Assembly: GCA_003979345.1 (NCBI GenBank)
Contig: RYVZ01000006.1
Span: forward strand, 1 to 41,041
Reading direction: 5' to 3'
Origin: Lachnospiraceae bacterium
GTDB taxonomy: Bacteria > Bacillota > Clostridia > Lachnospirales > Lachnospiraceae
Length of the DNA: 41,041 nucleotides
Shown: positions 16,387-25,404 of the stretch, in pieces
Position numbering within the stretch: the first letter of the stretch is position 1
Layout: each line of letters begins with the position of its first letter
Notes under the pieces: generated by a model
The model's database searches: none
What the model was told of the DNA's origin: nothing
Seen by the model: only the letters and a program-made list of their open reading frames with translations
Program-made: the position numbers and the translations under genes

Positions 16387-18897
16387 ATGAAGAGCAGAAT
16401 CATGAAAAAAGTGCTGGCAGCGGTATTGTGCGCCGGAATGATCGTCGGAACTGCGGGCTGCGGGAAAGGCTCCAAAGAACCGGCGGACAGCGAGACAGGA
16501 GCTTCGGCAGAGGACGGCACACAGGACGGAACACCGGTGGACGATACGCAGGACGGCAGCGCCGTACAAAACGGCGCACAGGAGAACGGTGAAACGGCGC
16601 AGACTCTGTCCGATAATTCGAAATATTTCATCAAAGGCGCAGACATTTCGTCACTTGAAGCCGTTGAAGATTACGGCGGAACGTTCTACGGCTTTGACGG
16701 CAGTGAGGTTGACGTGATCGACTTCCTTGCGGAAAACGGCTGTAATTATTACCGGCTGCGTATATGGAATGAGCCGACGGCGTCGTTTGACGCCGGGGAC
16801 TACTGCAATCTGGAGCATACGATAGAACTGGCAAAACGGATCAAAGAAGCAGGGATCAGTTATCTGCTTGATTTTCATTATTCCGACTGGTGGGCGGACC
16901 CGGAAAACCAGACCGTTCCTGCAGCATGGCAGGAAATGAACGCCGAAGAACTCGAGAGCGCAGTCTATGACTATACGGCAGAAGTCCTGAATGCATTGGC
17001 TGAAGCGGACGCCTATCCTGATATGGTGCAGATCGGAAACGAGATCGGAAACGGCATGCTTTGGGATTACGGGACGATGGAGCATCCGGAGACGCTGGCT
17101 AGATTCTTAAACAGCGGTATCCGTGCTGTCCGTGACACGACGCCTGCGGGACAGCAGACGCAGATCATGATCCATGTGCAGACGGGCGGTTCGGTCGGTG
17201 CGACGCAGACCTTCTTTGAGACGATTGAGGCAAACGGCGTGACTGACTATGATTTGGTCGGACTGTCTTACTATCCGTACTGGCAGGGTACATTTGCGGA
17301 TATGAAAGCAAATATCGACAATATCTATGAAGTATTCGGAAAACAGACCGTGCTTGCCGAGACCGCATATCCTTTTACAAACGATAATGCGGACAGCAAG
17401 TCCAATATGGTATCCGAGGCGGACTTAAAGGGTGTCGGATTCGAGGCGAGTGAGGAGAACCAGCGGCGCGTCCTTGAACTGATCATGAACGCCGTTGCCG
17501 AATGCGAAGGCGGTCTGGGTATTTTTTATTGGGAACCGGCATGGCTTGCCGTTGAGGGAGCAGGCGTATCCAAAGGAAGCGGAAACGAATGGGAGAATCA
17601 GACGCTGTTTGATTTTGAGGGACGGGCATTAGACGGCGTGAGGGCATTTGCATTCGAGCCGGGGAGCCTTGACAATGACGTGGCGCTCTATGTGTATCCG
17701 TTCGACGGTGTGGAGATCGACCGCAGTGCTTCCGGCGACGATTTGATCGCGGAGCTGCCGGAGACCGCGCGTGTCCTGTATCAGGACGGAAGTATAAGGG
17801 AAGTGGAAGTGGAATGGGATCTTACTTCCATGAAGACGATCACGGAGACGCATGTGGCGTTTAAGGGAACGGTCCTGGATTTTCAGGTGTCCCTCGGTGC
17901 CGATCTGATCGAAAAGAACAGTCTCAACAATCTGGACTTTGAGGACGGTCCGACCGGATGGGTTCTCGTGGACGAGAAGCGCGCCGGGCAGATCCGGAAT
18001 GACAGCTCGAGCTATCCGCATTCCGGTAAGTGGAGTTTTCAGTATTGGAATGCCGATGCCTTTTCGATGAATCTTTATCAGCAGGCGGCGGTCACTGAAA
18101 CAGGACAGTACAACCTGCAGGTATGGTCGCAGGGTGTCGGGGATACGGAGCTTTTGCTGACGCTTTATATTGCAGATCAGAATGGAACTGTGATCGCGTC
18201 GACGCCGTTTCAGAATCAGGGATGGGACAATTGGCAGCATCCCATTGTGTCAGCGCAGTTAGAAGAAGGAGATATCGTCCGCATCGGCGTCCTTGTCGAA
18301 GCGGGAAGCGACGACTGGGGAACACTTGATGAATTTACGTTTTATACCGGTGAGCCGCTTTCGGATGCGGAAACGCCTGATATGGAAAATGACGGGAACG
18401 GCAACAGGGATAATGGGGCGCAAGGAGGTGAAAATTCTGCATCGTCAGGAAACAATCTCATTGAAAACGCAAGCTTTGAGAGCGGTGACAACGGCTGGAC
18501 GGTCACGCGGGAAGGCACCGGAGCCGGAACGGTCAGAAACGACAGCGAGGGGAATCCTCATTCGGGAGATTACAGCTTTCATTACTGGAACGACTCCGAT
18601 TTTACGATCACGCTGTCTCAGGAAGTGACGGCGGGCAGCGCCGGAAGCTATACGCTTAGCGCATATTCTCAGGGTGACTCCGACACGGAAACGTTCATGA
18701 CTTTGTTTGCGGAAGACGAGAACGGGCATGTGATCGGTTCCGTTGATTTTTCCAACAAGGGCTGGGATGTATGGCAGAATCCGGTCGTGGAAGGACTTCA
18801 GCTTACCGCGGGACAGAGAATCAAAGTGGGGATCGTGATCCACGGAAAAGCCGGAGGATGGGGAACATTGGATGACTTTAGCCTGACCGCAGGGTAA
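16387..18897 (+). CDS. GH53 endo-beta-1,4-galactanase lipoprotein with two CBM61-like modules
   Basis: An 836-residue surface enzyme. The ATG at 16387 follows GGGGGAGG; an in-frame ATG at 16312 would place 25 residues before the signal peptide. The lipobox GTAGC gives Cys25. A low-complexity linker (about 30-75) leads to the GH53 domain (about 80-425), with acid/base Glu219 in MVQIGNEIGNG and nucleophile Glu325 in VLAETAYPF. An Ig-like domain (about 430-505) follows, recognisable by VLYQDGSIREVEVEWDL. Two similar modules (about 508-650 and 690-836) each carry an N-x-x-FE start, a W/NDS pattern, F(Q/H)YWN and WGTLD(E/D)F. It should cut galactan at the cell surface. The two modules are joined by a Gly/Asn-rich linker. 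Confidence 0.93.
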   Translation: MKSRIMKKVLAAVLCAGMIVGTAGCGKGSKEPADSETGASAEDGTQDGTPVDDTQDGSAVQNGAQENGETAQTLSDNSKYFIKGADISSLEAVEDYGGTFYGFDGSEVDVIDFLAENGCNYYRLRIWNEPTASFDAGDYCNLEHTIELAKRIKEAGISYLLDFHYSDWWADPENQTVPAAWQEMNAEELESAVYDYTAEVLNALAEADAYPDMVQIGNEIGNGMLWDYGTMEHPETLARFLNSGIRAVRDTTPAGQQTQIMIHVQTGGSVGATQTFFETIEANGVTDYDLVGLSYYPYWQGTFADMKANIDNIYEVFGKQTVLAETAYPFTNDNADSKSNMVSEADLKGVGFEASEENQRRVLELIMNAVAECEGGLGIFYWEPAWLAVEGAGVSKGSGNEWENQTLFDFEGRALDGVRAFAFEPGSLDNDVALYVYPFDGVEIDRSASGDDLIAELPETARVLYQDGSIREVEVEWDLTSMKTITETHVAFKGTVLDFQVSLGADLIEKNSLNNLDFEDGPTGWVLVDEKRAGQIRNDSSSYPHSGKWSFQYWNADAFSMNLYQQAAVTETGQYNLQVWSQGVGDTELLLTLYIADQNGTVIASTPFQNQGWDNWQHPIVSAQLEEGDIVRIGVLVEAGSDDWGTLDEFTFYTGEPLSDAETPDMENDGNGNRDNGAQGGENSASSGNNLIENASFESGDNGWTVTREGTGAGTVRNDSEGNPHSGDYSFHYWNDSDFTITLSQEVTAGSAGSYTLSAYSQGDSDTETFMTLFAEDENGHVIGSVDFSNKGWDVWQNPVVEGLQLTAGQRIKVGIVIHGKAGGWGTLDDFSLTAG

Positions 18898-18952
18898 AAA
18901 GGGTGTTTCGCCTTTCCCCTGCCAAAATACAAAGAAGAAAGGAAGAATGCTT

Positions 18953-21364
18953 ATGAAGAAACGTATATGGAACAGTGTAAGGAGTATGATCCTGATGATG
19001 CTTGTCCTGTTGATCATGTATCCGCAGAAAGTACAGGCATCGGGAAACGAGTTTATCAAAGGAATGGATCTGTCATCTTTGGAGGCTGTACTGGATTCCG
19101 GAGCAGTATTCTATGATGAGAGCGGAAATGCCATTCAGGATATCTTAAGTTATTTAGCGGAGCAGAAGCAGGTGAATTATGTCAGACTCCGCGTGTGGAA
19201 TAATCCGACTACATCGTTTGACGCCGGAGATTACTGCAATCCGGCGCATACAGTCGAGATGGCAAAAAAGATTAAGGCGGCGGGCATGAAGCTGCTGATC
19301 GACTTCCATTATTCCGATTCATGGGCGGATCCTGCAAGCCAGACAAAGCCGGCGGCATGGCAGAACTTAAGCTATTCACAGCTTGTTAGTGCAGTCTATG
19401 ATTATACTACAGAGGTCTTAAATGACTTAAAAGAGGCGGGAGCCTACCCCGATATGGTGCAGATTGGAAACGAGATCAGCGGCGGCATGCTTTGGCCGGA
19501 CGGTTATATTGATAATTCCTCGCAGCTTGCAGAACTGTTAAACAGCGGTATCCGTGCAGTCCGCGATACGACGCCGCAGGGAAGCTATACAAAGATCATG
19601 ATCCATCTTGCCGAGGGAGGAGATCAGGACCGGTTTCAGTATTTCTTTGACGGAATCATGGAAAACGGCGTGACGGATTTTGATGTGATCGGTATGTCTT
19701 ATTATGCATACTGGCATGGTTCGCTGCAGCAGTTAAAAAATAATATGAACAATATTGTGGCGCGCTATGGCAAGGAGGTTGTTGTGGCGGAGACTTCTTA
19801 TCCGTTCACGTATTACGATGCGGATTCCACTGAGAATCAGATTGGACAGAAGGATACGGACTTAGCGGGACTTCCGGCGTCTGTAGCTAATCAGCGGCTG
19901 ATGACCGAAATGACGTTTAACACGGTTGCGACAGTCAATAACGGAAAAGGTCTGGGTGTATTTTATTGGGAACCTCTCTGGCTTCCGGTTTCCGGAGTCG
20001 GCGTGACAAAGGGCGAAGGAAACGAGTGGGATAATCAGATCTTGTTTGATGCAAACCATCGTGCGCTTGATTCCATCAATGCATTTACTTTTAATGCTTC
20101 TACGGCTGCGGCAAACAACAATAAGCATGTAATCGTTTATTCGCCTGACAATATGATCGTACAGGTGGATTCCTGCACGAATCTGACACAGGTGCTGCCG
20201 TCCACGGTCGACGTGCTGCGGTATAACGGTACGATTGAGAAGCTGCCGGTGACATGGAACGGTGCAAGTGCAATAGACACGTCGGTTGTAGGCGATTATA
20301 CGTTTACAGGTACGGTATCCAATACGAATCCGTTAAGCGGCGTCACGCTGGCGACACCGGTGATTCAGGTGTCCGTACAGCGCAATCTGATCAAAAACCC
20401 CGGTTTTGAGGACTGTGATAATTCTTATGACTGGAAGATCAATGTGATAAGCGGGGATGCGGGCAAGATCACGAACGGCGTGGACAGCTATGCATACGGC
20501 GGAACCGGAAGCTTCCATTACTGGGATGACAATGATTTCTGTGTGGAGCTGACGCAGTCGGTTGACGTGATAGCCGGTCATACCTATGATTTCAGCGTAT
20601 GGGCACAGGGGACATGGGACTATATTGACTATGACCAAAGTTACTTTTTCGTCCGGTATACGAAAGAGGACGGGACGGAGACGACACTTGGCACAGTGGA
20701 ACTGCTGAACGCAAATTACAGCTGGTGGAACCAGTTTGAGATAGAGGGCATTCAGATTCCGCAGGGCGTAACGAAGGTGACAGTCGGCGGGCGCGTGACA
20801 GGACATGCGAACGGCTACGGGACATGGGATGATTTCCGTCTCGTGGATACGGATAAGAATGCGGTTGTGCCGGAATGCAATTATGTCCGGAATGCGGACT
20901 TTGAAGATGAAGAAGCCTCCGACGGTTCTGTCTATCCGTCAATGAACGGCTGGGAGATCGAAGTAAACGGTGAATGGCCGGAACGGGCATGGGCAAACGA
21001 CGAACAGAATCATACGGATGACGGAAAATACGCCTTCAATTATTATGATCCCGCGGTCTTTGACTTAGGGCTTTCCCAGACGGTCACCGGACTGCCGAAT
21101 GGTTATTATACATTCCGTATGCATTCATACGGCAGCAATGATGCAAAGAACGTTATGGTTTATATCACGAGCGGCGGTACGGTCTATTCCGTGAAAGTAC
21201 AGGATACGGACCGCTGGTCATCGTCGGAAAACAGACCCATATGGGAACAGGTCACATTGGAGAATATACCGGTCAATGACGGCGAGGTACTGATCTGGAT
21301 CGATATCGACGGCGTGGCAGGCTCATGGGGTTATTTGGATGATGCTTCTTTTGTGCGCCAGTAA
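18953..21364 (+). CDS. Secreted GH53 endo-beta-1,4-galactanase with Ig-like and two CBM-like domains
   Basis: An 803-residue secreted enzyme. The ATG at 18953 is eight bases after AAAGGAA; the ATG two codons earlier is too close to it. A signal peptide ends at KVQA, with no lipobox, and no sortase motif is seen. The GH53 domain spans about 33-395, with Glu174 in MVQIGNEISGG as acid/base and Glu280 in VVVAETSYPF as nucleophile. An Ig-like domain (about 405-470) contains VLRYNGTIEKLPVTW. Two beta-sandwich modules follow, beginning NLIKNPGFED and NYVRNADFED and ending in YGTWDDFRL and WGYLDDASF. The second is more divergent. It is the last gene of the locus, before a hairpin repeat and a terminator, and complements the lipid-anchored paralogue. 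Confidence 0.92.
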   Translation: MKKRIWNSVRSMILMMLVLLIMYPQKVQASGNEFIKGMDLSSLEAVLDSGAVFYDESGNAIQDILSYLAEQKQVNYVRLRVWNNPTTSFDAGDYCNPAHTVEMAKKIKAAGMKLLIDFHYSDSWADPASQTKPAAWQNLSYSQLVSAVYDYTTEVLNDLKEAGAYPDMVQIGNEISGGMLWPDGYIDNSSQLAELLNSGIRAVRDTTPQGSYTKIMIHLAEGGDQDRFQYFFDGIMENGVTDFDVIGMSYYAYWHGSLQQLKNNMNNIVARYGKEVVVAETSYPFTYYDADSTENQIGQKDTDLAGLPASVANQRLMTEMTFNTVATVNNGKGLGVFYWEPLWLPVSGVGVTKGEGNEWDNQILFDANHRALDSINAFTFNASTAAANNNKHVIVYSPDNMIVQVDSCTNLTQVLPSTVDVLRYNGTIEKLPVTWNGASAIDTSVVGDYTFTGTVSNTNPLSGVTLATPVIQVSVQRNLIKNPGFEDCDNSYDWKINVISGDAGKITNGVDSYAYGGTGSFHYWDDNDFCVELTQSVDVIAGHTYDFSVWAQGTWDYIDYDQSYFFVRYTKEDGTETTLGTVELLNANYSWWNQFEIEGIQIPQGVTKVTVGGRVTGHANGYGTWDDFRLVDTDKNAVVPECNYVRNADFEDEEASDGSVYPSMNGWEIEVNGEWPERAWANDEQNHTDDGKYAFNYYDPAVFDLGLSQTVTGLPNGYYTFRMHSYGSNDAKNVMVYITSGGTVYSVKVQDTDRWSSSENRPIWEQVTLENIPVNDGEVLIWIDIDGVAGSWGYLDDASFVRQ

Positions 21365-21382
21365 CTTCTAAAACGACACACC

Positions 21383-21415
21383 GGAGAATGCCTGAAATGC
21401 GGCATTCTTCATCTG
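21383..21415. repeat. Intergenic hairpin repeat, copy 4
   Basis: GGAGAATGCC (21383-21392) pairs with GGCATTCTTC (21401-21410) over ten positions, with one G-U pair and an 8-base loop. The sequence CTTCATCTGA continues the match to copy 1. It lies 19 bases after the stop codon of the last galactanase gene and about 50 bases before the terminator. Confidence 0.65.
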
Positions 21416-21466
21416 AAAATGTATTGCTGTGCAGCAGCGGAATTGTAAAAGACAGGGTAAAATGCC

Positions 21467-21496
21467 GCCGGGTCCGTTTTTGGGTCCGGCAGTTTT
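21467..21496 (+). terminator. Rho-independent terminator of the galactan locus
   Basis: GCCGGGTCC (21467-21475) pairs with GGGTCCGGC (21482-21490), with two G-U pairs and a loop of GTTTTT. T-rich sequence follows, including a run of nine T after 21508. It lies about 100 bases after the last GH53 gene. Confidence 0.85.
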
Positions 21497-21556
21497 CTAT
21501 TTTCAATTTTTTTTTATAAAAAACATAAAATGCTACTACACAAAATGCAAGAACCG

Positions 21557-21565
21557 TGTTAAAAT
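21557..21565 (+). promoter_or_regulatory. Possible extended -10 promoter
   Basis: TGTTAAAAT combines a TGn extension with a TAAAAT -10 hexamer, 76 bases before the next start codon. No good -35 hexamer is seen. It is placed just after the terminator of the galactan locus, where a new promoter is expected. Confidence 0.4.
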
Positions 21566-21640
21566 ACAAGTAATCATAAAAATATGTATCAAAAGTACCG
21601 GGACGGCGTGACGTTTCGGACAATGGAAAGGGGATGCGGT

Positions 21641-22165
21641 ATGAGGATCGGAGCCCTTGCATATCAGCCGTATGTCTATAATACGAATACAGTCAGTTCT
21701 GCGAGCCTGAACCGGATCGGGGCGATTCCGAATGACGCGACTGCGGGACGGACCGAATTTGAAGATCTGTCGAAGGAACAGGAGAATGTCAATCCGCTTC
21801 GCAAAGGCGAAAGCGCGAACTTTATGGATATTTTATCTTCCCAGATGGCAATGAGCAGGACAAAGAGCGCGATGCTGTTAAAGCCTGCGGCGGCTGCCGA
21901 TGATGAGGATGTTGCGGCAAGTGCACTGCAGCAGGATGAGACGACCGGAAAGGATGCTGCGCAGGCGGTAACGAATCTGACCCTGAATGAGGACGCGCAG
22001 CAGAAAGCGGAGGATGAAATGCTCACGATCGGGGACGAGGAGAGCGGAGCATCAGGCGCGCCCATGAACGGGACGCAGGAGAATGCGATGCAAGACAACT
22101 CGTTGTCCTATAAGATGCGCCATGCGCTGGATGCTTATTCAATGGCGATGGGAATGGCGGCATAA
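21641..22165 (+). CDS. Uncharacterised acidic protein, Lachnospiraceae-type
   Basis: A 174-residue soluble protein with no signal peptide or membrane segment. The ATG at 21641 follows AAAGGGG with seven bases of spacing; ATGs at 21584 and 21623 in frame have no such site. The N-terminus (MRIGALAYQPYVYNTNTVS) and the segment NPLRKGESANFMDILSSQMA look ordered and possibly conserved. Residues 95-150 are Ala/Asp/Glu-rich and probably disordered. The final helix ends in ALDAYSMAMGMAA. I recognise no domain. It sits alone between a terminator and the valS leader, so it is probably monocistronic. The helical NFMDILSSQM stretch is faintly reminiscent of small flagellar rod or hook proteins, but that is weak. 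Confidence 0.7.
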   Translation: MRIGALAYQPYVYNTNTVSSASLNRIGAIPNDATAGRTEFEDLSKEQENVNPLRKGESANFMDILSSQMAMSRTKSAMLLKPAAAADDEDVAASALQQDETTGKDAAQAVTNLTLNEDAQQKAEDEMLTIGDEESGASGAPMNGTQENAMQDNSLSYKMRHALDAYSMAMGMAA

Positions 22166-22229
22166 GGAATCGGGCGTCGTTATATATTAATCTATTACAA
22201 GTATTTCGCGGCATTTGTTAAGGTCTTTC

Positions 22230-22576
22230 GGACTTTGATTCATTGCCAGCGGGAATAAAGGCATAGAGGAAGAGGAGTACCGTCTGCCGCTCAAAAGAGA
22301 GAACTGCCCACCGGCTGAAAGGCAGTTTGGAGGTCAGGGGACGGGAAGGTAGCTTCTGAGCCGGAGAAATGAAGATGTTGTACAGGAACACGCTTCTGGC
22401 AGCTGTCGTGGCATTCATGGCAGAGGAAAGGCGTTTCCGCTGAATGGAAAGGGCATGATACCGTACATGCGTTGCGTAGTTTCTCCCGTGTCACCGCGTT
22501 AAGGTTAAAGAGTATAATCAAAGGTGGTACCGCGTATCAACGCCCTTTGCAGATGATCTGCGAAAGGCGTTTTTTT
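22230..22576 (+). promoter_or_regulatory. T-box riboswitch leader of valS
   Basis: This untranslated leader senses uncharged tRNA-Val and controls termination before valS. The T-box motif AAGGTGGTACCGCG (22521-22534) is diagnostic. Upstream, AACTGCC and GGCAGTT form the distal arm of stem I, with the usual GAGAG and CTGAAAG elements nearby. A GTA valine codon at 22349-22351, followed by a TGAG element, is the most likely specifier; a GTC at 22333-22335 is a weaker alternative. The leader ends in a terminator hairpin (22541-22569) with a T-run. The 5' end is approximate, and I found no convincing promoter between 22166 and 22230. Confidence 0.93.
22541..22576 (+). terminator. T-box regulated terminator
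   Basis: CGCCCTTTGCAGA and TCTGCGAAAGGCG (22541-22569) form a stem with minor internal mismatch around a TGA loop, followed by seven T. It lies directly after the T-box sequence, so the antiterminator and terminator are mutually exclusive as in the known mechanism. Confidence 0.9.
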
Positions 22577-22632
22577 GAAATTTGGATTAACACGGCAGGA
22601 TGAGTAACGTAAAAAGAGGAGTGTGGACAGCA

Positions 22633-25296
22633 ATGAGTAAAGAACTGGCAAAAACCTATGATCCCCACGGTTTAGAGGACCGGATCTATCAGAGATGGAT
22701 GGAAAAGAAATATTTTCATGCGGAGGTAGATGAGAACAAAAAGCCGTTTACCATTGTGATCCCGCCTCCAAATATCACGGGACAGCTTCATATGGGGCAT
22801 GCGCTCGACGAGACGATGCAGGATATTTTGATCCGCTTTAAGCGGATGCAGGGCTACAATACGCTGTGGCAGCCAGGGACCGATCACGCGAGTATCTCAA
22901 CGGAAGTGAAGATCATCAAGGCGCTGAAGGAGCAGGGCATTGATAAACAGGAGCTCGGCAGGGAGAAATTTCTTGAGCGCGCATGGGAATGGAAAAAAGA
23001 ATATGGCGGGCGCATCGTCAATCAGTTAAAGAAGCTCGGTTCCTCCTGCGACTGGGACCGCGAGCGCTTTACGATGGACGAAGGCTGTAACCGCGCGGTT
23101 ACGGAAGTCTTTGTTAAGATGCATAAGAAGGGCTGGATCTATAAGGGAGCCCGCATGATCAACTGGTGTCCGGTCTGCAATACGTCGATCTCCGATGCGG
23201 AGGTCGAGTATGAGGAGCAGAAGGGATGCTTTTGGCATATCAAATATCCGCTCGTTGATAAGGACGGAAAGCCGAGCACGACGGAATTTTTGGAATTTGC
23301 GACGACGCGCCCCGAGACGATGCTCGGTGATACGGCGGTGGCGGTCAACCCGAACGACGCGCGTTATACGTATCTGCACGGACGTTTTGTGTGGCTGCCG
23401 ATCGTGAATAAGGCGATTCCGGTCGTTGAGGACGATTATGTGGATATGGAGTTTGGAACCGGCGTTGTCAAGATCACGCCAGCCCATGACCCGAACGATT
23501 TTGAAGTTGGAAAGCGGCACGGTCTCGACATCGTGAATATCTTAAACGACGATGCGACGATCAATGAGAACGGCGGGCATTACAAGGGCATGGACCGCTA
23601 TGAGGCGCGCGCGAAGATCGTTGAGGAGTTAAAGGAACTTGGTCTTTTGGTACGGATTGAGGACTATTCCCACAATGTCGGCACGCACGACCGCTGCGGC
23701 ACGACGATCGAGCCGATGGTCAAAGAGCAATGGTTCGTAAAGATGGAGGAGCTGATCAAACCGGCAGTAAAAGCGGTAAAGGACGGCGAGGTCACGCTGA
23801 TTCCCGAAAGCATGAAAAAGACCTACTTTAACTGGACCGATAATATCCGTGACTGGTGTATTTCGAGACAGCTCTGGTGGGGGCACCGGATTCCTGCGTA
23901 CTACTGTGAGCAATGCGGCGAAATCGTCGTTGCAAAAGAAATGCCAAAGAACTGTCCGAAATGCGGCTGTACACATTTTAAGCAGGATGAGGATACGCTG
24001 GATACATGGTTTTCTTCGGCACTATGGCCATTCTCCACGCTTGGATGGCCTGAAAAAACAAAGGAGCTTTCTTATTTTTATCCGACTGACGTGCTTGTGA
24101 CTGGCTATGACATCATCTTTTTCTGGGTCATCCGCATGATCTTTTCCGGATATGAGCAGATGGGAGAGCGCCCGTTCCATACCGTATTGTTCCACGGTCT
24201 TGTGCGAGATTCTGAGGGACGCAAAATGTCGAAATCGCTCGGAAACGGAATTGATCCGCTTGAGGTGATCGAAAAGTATGGCGCGGATGCGCTGCGCTTA
24301 ACGCTCATTACCGGCAACGCGCCGGGCAACGATATGCGTTTTCATTATGAGCGCGTTGAGGCTAACCGGAATTTCTGCAATAAGATCTGGAATGCATCGC
24401 GTTTTATCATGATGAATATGGAGGGCAAAGAGGTTTACGTGCCAGCGCCGGAAACCCTGCAGCCGGTCGATCAGTGGATCATTTCGAAGCTGAACGGCGT
24501 GGTGCGGGAAGTCACGGACAATATGGAGCATTATGAGCTTGGCATTGCCGTCCAGAAGATTTATGACTTTATTTGGGATGAATTCTGTGACTGGTATATC
24601 GAGATGGTGAAGCCGCGCCTGTACAATACGGACGATCGGGAAAGCCAGAACGCCGCGCTTTACACCTTAAAGACGGTTCTGATCGATGCGCTGAAGCTCC
24701 TGCATCCGTACATGCCGTTCATCACGGAGGAGATCTTTACGACACTGCAGTCCGAAGAAGAATCCATCATGATCAGTGCATGGCCTGTTTATGACGAGGC
24801 AAAAGCATATCCAAAGCAGGAACAGGCGATCGAGACGATCAAGGAAGCCGTGCGCGGGATCCGAAATGTGCGCGCGCAGATGAACGTTGTTCCGAGCCGT
24901 AAGGCGCTCGTGTATGTGGTGTCACCAAAGGAGGAGCTACTTCATATTTTTGAGGAAGGGAAGCTGTTCTTCCAAACGCTCGCCTGCGCGTCCGACGTAT
25001 TGCTGCAGAAAGATAAGAGCGGGATCGCTGATGACGCGGTATCGGTGGTCATTCCGAATGCAACGCTCTATATCCCGTTTGCGGAGCTTGTGGATATTGA
25101 TAAGGAGATCGGGCGTCTGAAAAAAGAAGAAGAGCGCTTGACCGGGGAACTGGAACGCGTAAACGGCATGCTGTCGAACGAGCGCTTTATCGGAAAGGCG
25201 CCGGAGGCAAAGATTGCTGAGGAGCGTGCGAAAAAGGAGAAATATGAGCAGATGATGGCGCAGGTAAAAGAGCGTTTAAGTCAGCTTGAACAATAA
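22633..25296 (+). CDS. valS: Valyl-tRNA synthetase
   Basis: An 887-residue class I aminoacyl-tRNA synthetase that charges tRNA-Val and edits mischarged threonine. The HIGH-type motif is HMGH (residues 53-56), after PPPNITGQL. KMSKS is at residues 531-535 in GRKMSKSLGNG. The CP1 editing domain carries TTRPETMLGDTAVAVNP. Two Cys pairs (CEQCGE and CPKCGC) form a zinc-binding region near residue 425-450. The C-terminal 60 residues are a charged coiled coil typical of ValRS. An ATG 33 bases upstream (22600) is also in frame, but the one at 22633 follows AAGAGGAG and gives the usual N-terminus MSKELAKTYDPHG. Expression is governed by the T-box leader. The length is normal for the family. Confidence 0.98.
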   Translation: MSKELAKTYDPHGLEDRIYQRWMEKKYFHAEVDENKKPFTIVIPPPNITGQLHMGHALDETMQDILIRFKRMQGYNTLWQPGTDHASISTEVKIIKALKEQGIDKQELGREKFLERAWEWKKEYGGRIVNQLKKLGSSCDWDRERFTMDEGCNRAVTEVFVKMHKKGWIYKGARMINWCPVCNTSISDAEVEYEEQKGCFWHIKYPLVDKDGKPSTTEFLEFATTRPETMLGDTAVAVNPNDARYTYLHGRFVWLPIVNKAIPVVEDDYVDMEFGTGVVKITPAHDPNDFEVGKRHGLDIVNILNDDATINENGGHYKGMDRYEARAKIVEELKELGLLVRIEDYSHNVGTHDRCGTTIEPMVKEQWFVKMEELIKPAVKAVKDGEVTLIPESMKKTYFNWTDNIRDWCISRQLWWGHRIPAYYCEQCGEIVVAKEMPKNCPKCGCTHFKQDEDTLDTWFSSALWPFSTLGWPEKTKELSYFYPTDVLVTGYDIIFFWVIRMIFSGYEQMGERPFHTVLFHGLVRDSEGRKMSKSLGNGIDPLEVIEKYGADALRLTLITGNAPGNDMRFHYERVEANRNFCNKIWNASRFIMMNMEGKEVYVPAPETLQPVDQWIISKLNGVVREVTDNMEHYELGIAVQKIYDFIWDEFCDWYIEMVKPRLYNTDDRESQNAALYTLKTVLIDALKLLHPYMPFITEEIFTTLQSEEESIMISAWPVYDEAKAYPKQEQAIETIKEAVRGIRNVRAQMNVVPSRKALVYVVSPKEELLHIFEEGKLFFQTLACASDVLLQKDKSGIADDAVSVVIPNATLYIPFAELVDIDKEIGRLKKEEERLTGELERVNGMLSNERFIGKAPEAKIAEERAKKEKYEQMMAQVKERLSQLEQ

Positions 25297-25307
25297 TATA
25301 TCCCGCA

Positions 25308-25356
25308 GCAGGCTGACCGGGTATCAGCCTGCACCGCGGCTGCGGTCCAAAGACCG
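25308..25356. other. Two small hairpins between valS and the FapA-type gene
   Basis: GCAGGCTGA (25308-25316) and TCAGCCTGC (25324-25332) form a perfect 9-bp stem with a 7-base loop. CGGTC and GACCG, just downstream, form a second 5-bp stem. No T-run follows, so read-through into the next gene is expected. They might stabilise the valS transcript or attenuate downstream expression. Confidence 0.5.
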
Positions 25357-25404
25357 GACAGGAAGCGCGCGGAGGGAATCGGGGGAGAAAAGGAGGGACA
25401 CTGT

